DNA of 64,000 bases from Larus michahellis (lineage: Eukaryota; Chordata; Aves; Charadriiformes; Laridae): positions 484,559-548,558 of the forward strand of contig NW_027435979.1 of NCBI RefSeq assembly GCF_964199755.1, read 5' to 3'. Within the stretch, counting starts at the first letter, position 1. Each line of letters begins with the position of its first letter. The translations under genes were made by a program, and so were the position numbers. The notes under the pieces were generated by a model. It made no database searches, was not told the DNA's origin, and saw only the letters and a program-made list of their open reading frames with translations. Shown here piece by piece: positions 12,901 through 25,000 of this stretch.

Positions 12901-13168
12901 TGCACGTAACATCCCTTTACCAGGTTCCGTGGCCATGTACCCCAGATAATTTATTGCACAGGGGCCAGGGTCAGACGAGCTGTTAGGGAGACCCTCCCGT
13001 TGAGTCACGAGGCTCGGAAAGGACCCCCTTGCTTTCTAAACTCCTTCTCAGAGAGGAGTCTAGGTGCGGCTGGATCCAATTCCTAGCCCCGGACTTGGGC
13101 AACGGTTCACCTCTAAAGGATTATGTCTGTGTCGTCAACCCTTTACGTGGCTCATAAAAAACAGCTGA
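12900..13168. repeat. R block (hybrid), copy 1
   Basis: Non-satellite block marked by CCCCCTTGCTTTCTAAACTC and TAGGTGCGGCTGGATCC. Its left part matches the first R block of copies 2 and 3 (CAGATAATTTATTGCACAGG). Its right part matches their third R block (TTATGTCTGTG, then GGCTCATAAAAAACAGCTG). It is therefore a recombinant joint. Confidence 0.8.
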
Positions 13169-13169
13169 T

Positions 13170-13495
13170 GAAGGAAGTGACAATATGGTGGCCTACAACG
13201 GCAGAATAGATCAGATGACAATCAAGACAACAACAGAGCAATACAATGGAAGACGTAACACCACACGGGGCCAGACAAGGCAATACACAGCCACATCAGA
13301 ACCCATGAGACACATCACACTACAGTCCAGACCTAGGACAGATTCTCTAACGTGACCGTCAAGACGACAGGGCAATACAATGCAAGATGTAACACAGGCA
13401 ATATGCAGTTGTGGCGGGCGCAATGATAAAATTCACTCCTAAGAGAGAGGTAGAGAAACATTTACAAACATAACAGTGATTCACCAAAGGTAGCA
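13170..13495. repeat. 141-bp satellite block, copy 1 middle
   Basis: About two diverged monomers lie between two R blocks, recognised by AGATCAGATGACAATCAAGAC, GCAATACACAGCC and GACGACAGGGCAATACAA. The corresponding block in copy 2 is 24,105-24,430 and in copy 3 is 35,125-35,445. Confidence 0.75.
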
Positions 13496-13496
13496 G

Positions 13497-14050
13497 CGCA
13501 TGTGATGGCACTTTACCAGATTGCACGGCCACGCACCCCAGGTCATTTACTGCCTCGGGGACAGGGTCAGATGAGCTGTCAGGGAGACCCTCCTGTTGAG
13601 TCACGAGGCTTGGAAAGGACCCCCTTGCTTTCTAAACTCCTTCTCCGAGAGGAGTCTAGGTGCGGCTGGATCCCATCCTCGCCCCGGACTTGGGCAACGG
13701 TTTACCTCTAAAGGATCATGTCTGCGTGATCAAACCCTTTGTATCGCTCAGCTAAGATGGCACAGTCTGGCATGCTGTTAGTCACTGACCCAGAATCTGT
13801 TGCGGCAAGGCTTCTCTCAACCTAGAGGAGCAGAACCTTAAGTGAGTGTCCCCGGGAAATGCTGGCAAACAGGCCGCTGCCTTGCAAGAAAGCTCCAAGG
13901 GCTCTTGGTCTGTCCGCTAGGTCTATAGCAAGCTAACTGACTCACAGTGTCTTGACTCTGGTGCCAGCCATCCCACAAAGTTCAAGTGCCACTCGTAGCG
14001 ACTCCTGCTGGTCGTTATAGCTCGAGCAGCAGCCTGGAGGAAAAAGGGGG
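13497..14050. repeat. R block, longest form, copy 1
   Basis: Contains the shared core and an extended tail: AATCTGTTGCGGCAAGGCTT, CTTGACTCTGGTGCCAGCC, CACTCGTAGCGACTCCTGC and GGAAAAAGGGGGGTGACATC. The length and single-block nature recall an LTR fragment, but I see no convincing TG...CA ends, primer-binding site or retroviral coding sequence, so the origin is undetermined. Confidence 0.65.
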
Positions 14051-15080
14051 GTGACATCGCAACAGCGGTCAAATACAGAACAACCGGTTAAAAATTGCAC
14101 AATACAGTGCCAGAGACTCTAAAATAACTGGCAAGACAACGACAGGGCAACACCATGCAAGATCTAACCTTACACAGGGCAGTACAAGGCAACATACAAT
14201 CAAATGCAGAACAGACAATGAAAGAATGGACGGTACAGTGCCATACAACGGTAGAATATATCAGATGTCGGTCACCACAATGACAGAGCAATACAAGGCA
14301 AGACGTAACGCGATACGGGGCCCTACCAGGCGACACAGTCAAGGAAACAACAACCCATGAAAGAATTCACAATACAGCGCGGTCCTAGGACGGAACGTGT
14401 AAAATGACCGTCGAGACAGTGACAGGGCAATACAATGCAAGACACAACACCATACCAGATGGTAACAAGGCAACATGCAGCCAAACGAAGAACAACCGAT
14501 TAAGAAACCCAGCATACGTTCAACTGTAATACCAGAAAAGATCAGAAGGCAGTCAAGACAACGACAGCACACTATAACATGAGAAGTAACACAATACACG
14601 GCAGTACAAGGCATTACACAGTCAAATAAAGAAGAACCGATTAAAAACCACACAATACAGTGCGGTGCGATGCCAAAGTAGATCAGAAGGCAGTCGAGAC
14701 TATGACGGGGCAATATAATGCGAGATGTTACACAATACAGCGCGGTACAAGGCATTAGAAAGCCAGATGAAGAACAACCGATTAAAAAACCCGCAATACA
14801 GCGTGGTATGAGGCCCAAACAGATCAGAAGGCAGTCAAGGCTACGACAGGGCAATATAACACGAGACATAACGCAACAGAGGGCGGTACAAGGCATTACA
14901 CAGTCAAAGAACAACCGATTAAAAAAAAAAAAAACACGCAACACGGTGTGGTACGATGCCAGAATAGATCACAGAGCAATCAAGAGCGTGACGGGGCAAC
15001 ATGATGCGAAACCGATACTGAGTGAGGCGGAGCAATACTATTTCAAATATACAAGAACATAGTACGGAACCAAATTCTTA
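14050..15080. repeat. 141-bp satellite block, copy 1 right
   Basis: This is the clearest run of the 141-bp satellite. Equivalent points fall near 14,553, 14,693, 14,834 and 14,978, giving spacings of 140, 141 and 144 bp. The - strand is open for about 200 codons (14,339-14,944) as a 47-residue repeat built around CVMPCTALYCVTS and DCLLI. It ends where the gene-like module starts. Confidence 0.9.
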
Positions 15081-18000
15081 AGCGTACGACACAAGACCAT
15101 CTCAAATGGCAGTCAAGGAAGTTACTGAGCAACGTAATCCCGATTTGCACAAAATGGTGCCATCAGGCACCATCGCGTCCGTCAACACTAAGTTGTACTG
15201 CAATATCCCCCGCATCACACGCGCCATACCCTTCTGCTCACCTGCTCCGCATGGATTCCGGATTCGGACTTTGTGGCACTCTCTGGTTCTGGCACCTAAA
15301 ACACCTAAGAGACACAATTTTACTGTTGAGCTTACGGGAAACCACCACCCCCATGCGCTACCTCTCTGCTACCCAGCTCACCTCCAACGCTCGTCCGGCT
15401 CCGGATGCCTGCGGCGCCTGCAAAACCAAAGACAAACACTCCCCTGAGCTGCAATGTAGCACTGGGCTATTAGACACCAACGTGTCCACAACCGCCTCAC
15501 TTGCTGGGACTACTCAGTGGGCGTGCAGCATCACCCCTCTGACCCTGCGTGTCACACCAACCGAAGAAACACACGCCGAGATACTGCCCAAAACCCTATC
15601 AGATTCCCCATCTCCCACTCCCTCACCTTGCCCGCCCATCCTCCCCCGAGGCGTGCAACCTGAAGGCTCGCAAACCACCCATAAAACCCAACAGACACGG
15701 GTTGCTTTAAAACTTGAAAGTTGCTCCCTCTGAGGCAGATGTGATAAGGTCAGCAGTGGCGGGTGGGCTGAAGTGACTGACTCATCCCCATCCCCACATC
15801 CCATGTCATTCATTGCTTCAAAACTTCAAATTGGAAAGAACCAATACATACAGTACTCAGAGCCACATCTTCTCTCTAATACCACGTGCTGACTCACCTT
15901 CTTACATTGCTCTCCTCTCCTACGCTGCCCCGCCAAGCTTGTCCTGTTGCATCTGCAAGAACGACATCAGAGAAATCACCCTGAGGCAGAGCAATAGAGT
16001 CACAACAACAAAAAGTCTTGCACCTTTTTACAAATACCATCTAAGGTCCAAATACAACCGTACACAAAGAAAATTACAAAAAAAAATCCGCACCAAAACC
16101 AGCCATACCCTCTTGGGCATGAACTCTTCTTCACTGCTGCTGTATTGCCTTTCCAACATGCCTCTGCTCTTCCCAAACAAAACAGAAGAGGTGTCTACAC
16201 AGCCTCCCGATGGCTACCCTGAGATAACTCTAACACCTTTGCCCCGATCTACAGGGATTCATGTACTACATATAGACTCTCCACAGGATTCCGCCCACCC
16301 TGGACACTACGTGCCCAGGCAGGGCAGCCCCGAGCCAAACACTCATGGTTACAGACAGACACTACACGGAACGCTACGAACAACACGCCTCAAAGATGAG
16401 AGAAAACTCTCAGCAAGAAAGATGACACGGGGACCAAAGTCACCGTCGTGCAAGAAAATCTGTGGGATCGTGATGATGTCAACGTGAAGACGCTCTACGG
16501 AACCCCCTGAAGCAAACTGTAGAACGTGATGGTACGGAATAAGAATGGACTGTTGAGCCCGCCAAGATGGACATGCAGGAAGCCTGGCTTCAAGACCTAA
16601 GAACGTAACGACGCAGGGAAGAACTCCCAGACGTGGAAGTCCAGAAACTTCCGAGAGGCAAGATTGATGCACGCTTTAAGATGCTAACGCAAGAAGAGCA
16701 TCAGATGAATGGTGCTACGCCCACAGGCCCAAGCATTCGAGACCCTAAGGATGACGCCCAGGGCCCCACGTCGTGCTCCTGGAGCTCAAAGATGACCTCG
16801 AGAACCAAGAAGGGGCGAAGATACACAACACAGACCACACGAACGACATGACAACACGCACAGGCTGGAACTGCCCTGCCCAGGACACGCTAGCGTCACA
16901 CTGAACAGTAAGCAACATCCTTTACCTTCCTAAATATGACTGTGCCCCGGGACAGCCCTCGCCACTACGCTAACGTCAAAGACCCCATTTTGCAATTGTC
17001 TACCTCGGCCCCTCTCCGGCGCCTGACTGTCAACTTAGCTTTTGGAGGGCCAGGCGCCTGAATCCTTCTTCGATGCGGTCCGCAAAAACCAGCCATCCGA
17101 TACATTTCCGCAGTCACCAGGTTCCTCCTCTTCCTCTGCAAAAGGAAAATAAAACATAATCCCAGAGGCCGCCACAGCGCCAGCAATAAGCATCTTGAGA
17201 GGAGATGCCAACCTCTTCGACAACACCCTCAGCCTCCCGAACGCCGTGGCGTTCTGCTCGCCCGCTCCGCGCCGATTCCGGAGTCCGAGGCTGCAATGAT
17301 AGTTATTCACAGCACCTAAGAGACCAAGAAACACAACATTACCACTGCGCTTCTGCCAAACCGCCACACCATCAACTCCTATCTTCTGTCTTCATTCACA
17401 TGAAAAAAAGAGTACCCAATTGTACTCATAGAGGCGCCAGTCACATCTTCCCTCTAATACCACATGCCGAGCCACCTCCGTACAGCGCTCCTCTCGGCTC
17501 CCCTACGTCACCCTGCACATCTCATCTCTCGGCATCTAAAAAGAGAAAAAAAAAAAATCCAACATTACCCTGATGCAGAGCAATAGCTTAATTCCAAAGG
17601 TCTTGTTTCTACTTCAGAACACTGTTCAATTAGATCCAACTACAGCCTGCCATCAAAAAAAAAAACCACAGAAAAAGCCCACAAACATTACACCCCACAC
17701 AAAGCAGCCTGAACATCTTTGAGATACTGCGTCCTTCACTGACTGTGAACAGCCTCTCCGACTTGGCTCTGCTTATGCCAACACCCCCTAATAAAACACC
17801 CACGCACCCAACCTACTGAGAGCAAATTAATTCCAGATGACTACCCAACCTTTGCCTCGGTCTCCACGGATCCACATATTAACTGTAGACTCTCGTCACT
17901 ATTCTGCCTGCCCTGGACTCTACACACCCGGGCAGGGGGGCTCCGAGCCAGACACACACACAAGCACAGACCAACACTACACAAAACGCTAAAAACAACG

Positions 18001-20015
18001 CGCCTCAAGGATGAGAGAAAACTCTCAGCAAGAAGGATGACACCCAGACGGAAGTCACCGTCGGGCAAGACGACCTGGAGACCGTGGTGGTGATGTGAAG
18101 AGGCTCTATGGAAGCCCCTGAAACAGAGTGTAGGACATCATCATCTGTGATAAGAAGGGACTGTCAAGACTGGTAAGATGTATGCGGGGGAAGCCTGGCT
18201 TCAAGACCTAAGAACGTAATGACATAGGGAAGAAGTCCCAGTTGTAGACGCGGGCCATCCGGAAACTTCTAAGACACAAGACCGATGCAAGCTTTAAGCT
18301 TCTAACGCAAGAAGACCAGCAGCCGAATGGTGCTATGCCCATGGGTGCAGGTGTTCGAGACCCTAGGGATGGCGCCTGAGGCGCCATGCCGTGCTCCTGG
18401 AGCTTAAAGACGACCTCGAGACCCGAGAAAGGTCTAAGACACAGAACACGGACCACACGAAAGACAACAACACACACAGGCTGGAACCACCCTGCCCGGG
18501 AATGCCGAACAGTAAGCCGCATCCCTTACGTGCCTAAAGGAGACTGCCCTCCAGGACAAACCTCTCCCCTACGCCAACTTCAAAGACACCTTTTTGCAAT
18601 TCTCAACCTCGTCCCCTCTCGAGCGCCAGTCTCTCAACTTAGCTTTTGGAGGGCCAGGGGTCCGAATCCATCCTTGAGGCAGTCCACAGAAAACAGCCAT
18701 CCAGTACGTTCCTGTGGTCACCAGCTTCCTCCTCTTCCTCTGCAAAAGGAAAAGAAAAAAAAAAAGTTATCCCAAAAGCAGCCACAGCACCAGCAATAAG
18801 CATCCTGAGAGGAGATGCCAACCTCTTCCACAACACCCTCAGCCTCATGAACGCCGAGGCATTCTGCTCGCCCGCTCAGCGCCAATTCCAGAGTCTGACG
18901 CTGCGGCAACAGTTATTCACGGCACCTAAGATACCAAGAAACACAGCATTACCACTGCGCTACTGCCAAACCACCAGTCCCATGCTCCTCCTCGATACTA
19001 TCTCGCTCGCCTCAAATGCGAGAGCCTAGAGCACACCAGGCTCCGACGACACCCGAACCCATCTGCAAAACCTGTCCAAGAAGGACTCATGAACCCGCCT
19101 CCCTTTTCCAGCCCTCCCCCAGTGCCAAAACTTTAGAAACCCCTTCTCTTCTCCCTGAGCTGCCAGGGAAGGAGCCCCACTTCTTCCCCATAGATCCCAC
19201 CCTTTATTTGCCAGCCCGAACACCCGGCGTTGGACGCTTCTCAAGAGCCACTCTTCCCAGCCTCTCCCTGCGTCCCACCACCACCTCCTATCTTCTGTCT
19301 TCCCACGGACTCTGGGCTCTGCTGCAGACCCACAGAGTCAGTGAAGCCCTGATCTGACCTATACCAGGGGCCTGCCACAAGCCGCAAAGGCTCCAGGGAC
19401 ACGGCAAAACCCTGAGCACAGTGGGGGAAGGTGACAAGGTACCCCACATCCTGAAATACGTTATGCTTTATGGCCCTGCTGCTTTCCTGAGAAATGTGGA
19501 AACTCCATCTACAGCCGCAGACAAGGTGCTCACCCAGTCCCTGCAAAGTAATCTCATCATCTGCCCGATTGAGACAAATTCTATTGGCATCTTATCTGGG
19601 ATACAGCAAAGCTAGTGGGAAAAAAAAAAAACCACAAACAAGAAAGTTCCGTCTTCAATACAGTCAGGGATTCCAGGAAAATGCACCATGCCTGGAAGAG
19701 AGAAAGCCATACCCTTAAACTATCTCACCGCCCCCTAAGACTCATTACCACGCGACTCACCTGAAAAACCACAAGGAAGAGAACCGGCGCATGAGGCCGC
19801 TCTCTACTGTACGTGCTGCCAAACCTCACCTGGTCCCCAAGGTCTTGCCACCTCCAGCTTCTTACCTGCTATTCTCTAAATGGGATAACATCTCCACCCA
19901 AGGAGCTGAGCCGCCTCCAAAGCTGCAATCGACTGAAGGACAGGCAGAGCTCTGACCCTGGAGACACCTGGTAGCAGAATGATCTGCCCCAGCAGAGGCA
20001 AAATTGTAAATTGGC
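15081..20015. pseudogene. Degenerate gene-like module, macrosatellite copy 1
   Basis: Non-satellite sequence built from at least two diverged internal repeats of about 1.6 kb (about 15,860-17,370 and 17,400-19,015) plus a tail (19,016-19,995). Each repeat runs from CACATCTTC(C/T)CTCTAATACCAC through GATGAGAGAAAACTCTCAGC to GCACCTAAGA. A + strand peptide, K-(T/I)-D-A-x-F-K-x-L-T-Q-E-(E/D)-x-Q, is in frame at 16,660 and 18,278. An ATG frame of 160 codons spans 15,251-15,733. In the tail, a - strand frame reads MRLLCRDW followed by GTGAGC, a donor-like site. No continuous gene or known domain is recognised. It looks like a decayed multi-exon gene fragment carried along with the satellite. Confidence 0.5.
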
Positions 20016-20890
20016 AATACAGTGCCATCGTATGTTACCAAGTGTCACATCTCATTGAAGACAATGACAGAGCGATACAACGTAAAGCGTAACACAGTAC
20101 TGGGCCGTGCCAGGCAATACGCCGTCACAGAATCACCAATAGAGAAATTCACAACGGAGTGCAGTCTTACAACAGAACCTCTAAAGCCGCCGTTAAGCCA
20201 GTCACAGGAGGTACAATGCCACACGTTACAGTATACAGGGCAGTACAACCTAATTCGCAAACAAATAAATTAGAGCAAATTACAAGACTCCCAATACAGT
20301 ACAGTACAATGCCAGACAGTCTCAGATGTCGGTCAAGACAATGCCAGGGCAACGCAGTGCAAGACATAACGTTATACAGGTCAGTACAAGGCAATACGCA
20401 GTCAAATGAATAACAGTAAACTACAATACCCAAAACACACTGGCAAACAATCCCACATGTCGGTCGAGACAATGACAACGCGAGACAGAACACTGTGCAG
20501 GGCAGCGCAAGGCAGTACACAGTCAAATAAAGAACAGCTGACCAGAAAACCCGCACTACGCTGCCGTACGATCTCAAAACGTCTCGGATGGCAGTCAAGG
20601 CAATTACAGGGCAATACAAAGCACTACGTCGCAGTACACAAGGCAGTACAAGGCAACACTCAGTCAAATAAATAACAGACAGTCAAAAATTTCACAGTGC
20701 AGTGAATTCACATGGGTCAGATGGCAACCAAAAGAAGGACAGGACAATACAAGGCGAGAGGTAACCCAATACGGGGCTGGACAAGGCAATGTGCAGTTGT
20801 GGCGGGTGGAGCGATTCACTTCAGTCCTGAGAGAAGTAGAGAAACATTTAGAAACATCAACACAGTGATTCGACAAAGGCAGCAGTGCAC
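20016..20890. repeat. 141-bp satellite block, copy 2, first
   Basis: Matches 12,021-12,900 almost base for base, including the CAATAGAGAAATTCACAACGG and CATGTCGGTCGAGACAATG points. It lacks one short ATGGCAAACA duplication that copies 1 and 3 have. Confidence 0.85.
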
Positions 20891-21243
20891 GTAACATCCC
20901 TTTACCAGGTTCCGTGGCCACGTACCCCAGATAATTTATTGCACAGGGGCCAGGGTCAGACGAGCTGTTAGGGAGACCCTCCCGTTGAGCCGCAACCCCC
21001 TTGCTTTCTAAACTCCTTCTTGAAGAGCAGTCTGAGTGCGGCTGGATCCAATTCCTAGCCCTGGACTTGCGCAACGGTTCACCTCTAAAGGATTGTATCC
21101 GCGCCATCAACCCTTTATATCACTGAGCTAAGGCTACGAGGTTTAGCGTGGTATCAGTCACTTACCGAGACTCTGTTGCGGCAAGGGATCTCTCAGCCTT
21201 GAGGAGCAGAACCTGAAGCAAGCGTCCCCGCTCAAGGGCACAT
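20890..21243. repeat. R block 1, copy 2
   Basis: Core present as AACCCCCTTGCTTTCTAAAC, with a divergent TCTTGAAGAGCAGTCTGAGT segment. Followed by AGGGATCTCTCAGCCTTGAG. Confidence 0.7.
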
Positions 21244-21244
21244 C

Positions 21245-22515
21245 CTGGTGCTATGACAGACTATGACAGGCAATACTATGACAGGGCAATACAATGCAAG
21301 ACGTAACTTTACACAGGGCAGTACAGGGCCAATATACAGTCAAATAGGGAATGACCGATCACAAAATTGATGCACGGTCAAATAGAGTACAACAGCCTAA
21401 GAAGCTCTCAATACAGCGCCTGTCAACACCAGAATACATCAGATGGCTCGCGGCACGATGAGAGGGCAATACGACACAAGACTTGGGAAAATACAGGGCA
21501 GTACAAAGCAATACGTAGTCAAATATAGAACAGCCGATCAAAAACACCCTCAGTTCGGTGCGGTACAACCCCAGAGAGTGTAAAAGGACAGTTAAGACTA
21601 TTTCATGGCAACACAACGCACAATGTAACACAATACAGGTTGCTACAACACAATACAGAATAATATAGGAAACAACCGATCAAAACGCCACAATACGGTG
21701 CAGTACGATCCCACACGGTCTCGGGTGGCAGTCAAGACAACTATAGGGTGACACGATCCAAGATGCAACATTACACGACAGAGCAGAACGGAAGACGCAG
21801 TCAACTAAATACCAACCGATTAGGAGAACCGCAATACAGTGCGGGAGAAAACAAAAATAAGTGGAGATGCCAGTCAAGACAATGACAGAGCAATACAAGG
21901 CAAGAAATAACGCAATACAGGGCAGTACAGTGAAATACACGGTCAAATAAATAACTGATTAAGTATCCCGCAATACCGTGCGATGCAATGCCAAAACGTG
22001 TGAGACAGCAGTCGAGGCAGTGACAGAGCTATACAATGGAAGACATAACGCAGGGCTGTACAACACCGAAACGTATCAGATGGCACTCAGAACAACAACA
22101 TGGCGATACAACGCAAGCCGCAACACAATACAAGGTGGTAACAAGGCAATACACGGGTCAAACACAGACTAACGAATAAAACCTGCACAATACGGATCGC
22201 TGCAATCCCAGAACATCTAAAGTGACAGTGAACGGAATGACGGGGCAGTACAATGCAAGATACAACACTAGACAGGGCAACACGCATTCAAATAATGCAA
22301 AACCGATTAAAAAACCCACAATACACACCAGTACAATGCCGGAACAGATCAGATGGCAGTCCGGGCGAATAGAGGGCAACACAATGCCAAACGTGACACC
22401 ATACAGGGCTGGACAAGGCAATACGCTGTTGTGGCAGGCCGAGCGGCTAACTTCGCTTCTAAGAGAGAAGCAGTGAAACATTCAGAAACATCAACACAGT
22501 GATTCTCCAAAGGCA
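21245..22515. repeat. 141-bp satellite block, copy 2, second
   Basis: About nine diverged monomers, ending with GCGGCTAACTTCGCTTC before the next R block. This block is absent from copy 1 because of its deletion. Confidence 0.85.
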
Positions 22516-23184
22516 GCAGCGCACGTGACGGCGCTTTACCAGATTCCATATGGCCACGCACCCCGGATTATTTACTGCCTAGGGGCCAGGGTCAGACAAG
22601 CTGTCTGGGAGACCCTCCCGTTGAGTCACAAGGCTCGGAAAGGACCCCCTTGCTTTCTAAACTCCTTCTCAGAGAGGAGTCTAGGTGCGGCTGGATCCAA
22701 TTCCTAGCTCGGAAAGGACCCCCTTGCTTTCTAAACTCCTTCTCGGAGAGGAGCCTAGGTGCGGCTGGATCCAATTCCTAGCCCCGGACTTAGGCAATGG
22801 TTCACCTCTAAAGGATTGCATCTGCGCCATCGACCCTTTATATCACTGAGCGAAGGCTACAAGGTTTTGTATGCTATTAGTCACTTACTGAGAATCTGTT
22901 GCGGCAAGGCATCTCTATCTCGAGGAGCAGAACCTTAATCGAGCGTCCCTGCTCAAGGGGAGATCCTGGCACGGAGGCCCCTGCCATGCAAAAGTCAAAA
23001 GGCTCTTGGGCTGTCCACTACTTATGGGGTAAGCCAATTGACTTATAGTCACATCAGCACGGGAACAAAATATCTAGGTCCCCACTGTGTTGCCAACCAC
23101 CCCCCAACTTCAAGTACCACTCAGAACAACTCCATGGACGATTGGGGCGCCAAAACGAAGGGGCGCCCACACCACCCCAGCAGT
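22515..23184. repeat. R block 2 with 74-bp tandem duplication, copy 2
   Basis: The core from CGGAAAGGACCCCCTTGC to CAATTCCTAGC occurs twice, 74 bp apart (AGGACC at 22,641 and 22,715). A tail follows with CACCCCCCAACTTCAAGTACC and a GGGGCGCC repeat near 23,145 and 23,160. Confidence 0.75.
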
Positions 23185-23830
23185 CAAATAAGGAACAACC
23201 AATGGAACTTTCACAATAAATAAGTACAATCCCAGACAGTCCAAAGTAACAGCCAAGACAATGACAGACCAATACAGTGCAAGACCTAACATCATACAGA
23301 GCAGTAAAAGGCAACGCGCAGCCAAGTCAAGAACAGTTAAAATACCCATAATCCAGTGCAGCACTATGACACTGTCCCAAAACACAGTCAAAACAATGAC
23401 AGAGTAATGCAACACGAGCCGTAACACAATACAGGGCAGCACAAAGCAATACACAGTCACACAAAGAACAGCCAATTAAAAAACCCACAACAGAACACCC
23501 TACAATCTCAGGAAGTCTCAGAGGGCCGTCACGGCAAATACAGGGCAATACGGTGCAAGACAACACAATACAGGCCACTGCCAGCCAATACTCAGTCAAA
23601 TAAATAACAGACAGTCAAAAAATTCACAATGCAGTGCACTATGCACTACTATGACACCATGGGTCAGGCAGCAATCATGACAACGACAGGGCAATACAAG
23701 GCAAGACGTAACCCAATACGGGGCCGGACAAGGCAATATGCAGTTGTGGCGGGTGGAGCGATTCACTTCACTCCTAAGAGAAAAGTAGAGAAACATTCAG
23801 AAACATCAACACAGTGATTCTCCAAATGCA
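23185..23830. repeat. 141-bp satellite block, copy 2, third
   Basis: About four to five diverged monomers with AACAACCAATGGAACTTTC at the left edge and GGGTGGAGCGATTCACTTC at the right edge. Also absent from copy 1. Confidence 0.8.
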
Positions 23831-24104
23831 GCAGTGCACGTGACGGCGCTTTATCAGGTTCCGTGGCCATGTACCCTGGATTGTTTCCTGCCTAGGGGCC
23901 AGGGTCAGACGAGCTGTCAGGGAGACCCTCCCCTTGAGTCACGAGGCTCGGAAAGGACCCCCTTGCTTTCTAAACTCCTCCTCGGAGAGGAGTCTAGGTG
24001 CGGCTGGATCCAATTCCTAGCCCCGGACTTGGGCAACGGTTCACCTCTAAAGGATTATGTCTGTGCCGTCAACCCTTTACGTGGCTCATAAAAAACAGCT
24101 GATG
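23830..24104. repeat. R block 3, copy 2 (single 74-bp unit)
   Basis: Core near 23,956, followed by CTTTACGTGGCTCATAAAAA. Copy 3 has the same block with the 74-bp unit doubled. Confidence 0.7.
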
Positions 24105-24430
24105 AAGGAAGTGACAATATGGTGGCCTACAATGGCAGAATAGATCAGATGACAATCAAGACAACAACAGAGCAATACAATGGAAGACGTAACACCACAC
24201 GGGGCCGGACAAGGCAATACACAGCCACATCAGAACCCATGAGACACATCACACTACAGTCCAGACCTAGGACAGATTCTCTAACGTGACCGTCAAGACG
24301 ACAGGGCAATACAACGCAAGATGTAACACAGGCCATATGCAGTTGTGACGGGCGCAATGATAAAATTCACTCCTAAGAGAGAGGCAGAGAAACATTTCCA
24401 AACATAACAGTGATTCACCAAAGGTAGCAG
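24105..24430. repeat. 141-bp satellite block, copy 2, fourth
   Basis: About two monomers between R blocks, nearly identical to 13,170-13,495. Confidence 0.75.
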
Positions 24431-25000
24431 CGCATGTGATGGCACTTTACCAGATTGCACGGCCACGCACCCCGGGTCATTTACTGCCTCGGGGACAGGG
24501 TCAGATGAGCTGTCAGGGAGACCCTCCTGTTGAGTCACGAGGCTTGGAAAGGACCCCCTTGCTTTCTAAACTCCTTCTCCGAGAGGAGTCTAGGTGCGGC
24601 TGGATCCCATCCTCGCCCCAGACTTGGGCAACGGTTTACCTCTAAAGGATCATATCTGCGTGATCAAACCCTTTGTATCGCTCAGCTAAGATGGCACAGT
24701 CTGGCATGCTGTTAGTCACTGACCCAGAATCTGTTGCGGCAAGGCTTCTCTCAACCTAGAGGAGCAGAGCCTTAAGTGAGTGTCCCCGGGAAATGCTGGT
24801 GAACAGGCCGCTGCCTTGCAAGAAAGCTCAAAGGGCTCTTGGTCTGTCCGCTAGGTCTATAGCAAGCTAACTGACTCACAGTGTCTTGACTCTGGTGCCA
24901 GCCATCCCACAAAGTTCAAGTGCCACTCGTAGCGACTCCTGCTGGTCGTTATAGCTCGAGCAGCAGCCTGGAGGAAAAAGGGGGGTGACATCGCAACAGC
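24430..25000. repeat. R block 4, longest form, copy 2
   Basis: Counterpart of 13,497-14,050, nearly identical through GGAAAAAGGGGGGTGACATC. Confidence 0.68.

Larger units (their letters stand above)
12021..20015. repeat. Composite macrosatellite, copy 1 (7,995 bp, internally deleted)
   Basis: This is the first of three direct copies. It starts at the CCATCGTATGTTACCAAGTG landmark (near 12,030), which recurs near 20,025 and 30,968. It is 2.95 kb shorter than copy 2: sequence after about 12,990 matches copy 2 from about 23,935 rather than from 20,985. The breakpoint lies inside homologous R blocks. The 3' part (15,081-19,995) matches copies 2 and 3 throughout. Confidence 0.93.

Noticed and set aside
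13497-14050. R block as a solo LTR of an endogenous retrovirus
   Set aside because: No TG...CA ends, target-site duplication, primer-binding site or retroviral coding sequence could be shown. The block is left as an unclassified repeat.
15251-15733. A 160-residue ATG frame in the gene-like module as a real protein
   Set aside because: Intact in copies 1 and 2 but frameshifted in copy 3, with no recognisable domain and no supporting splice or poly-A context.
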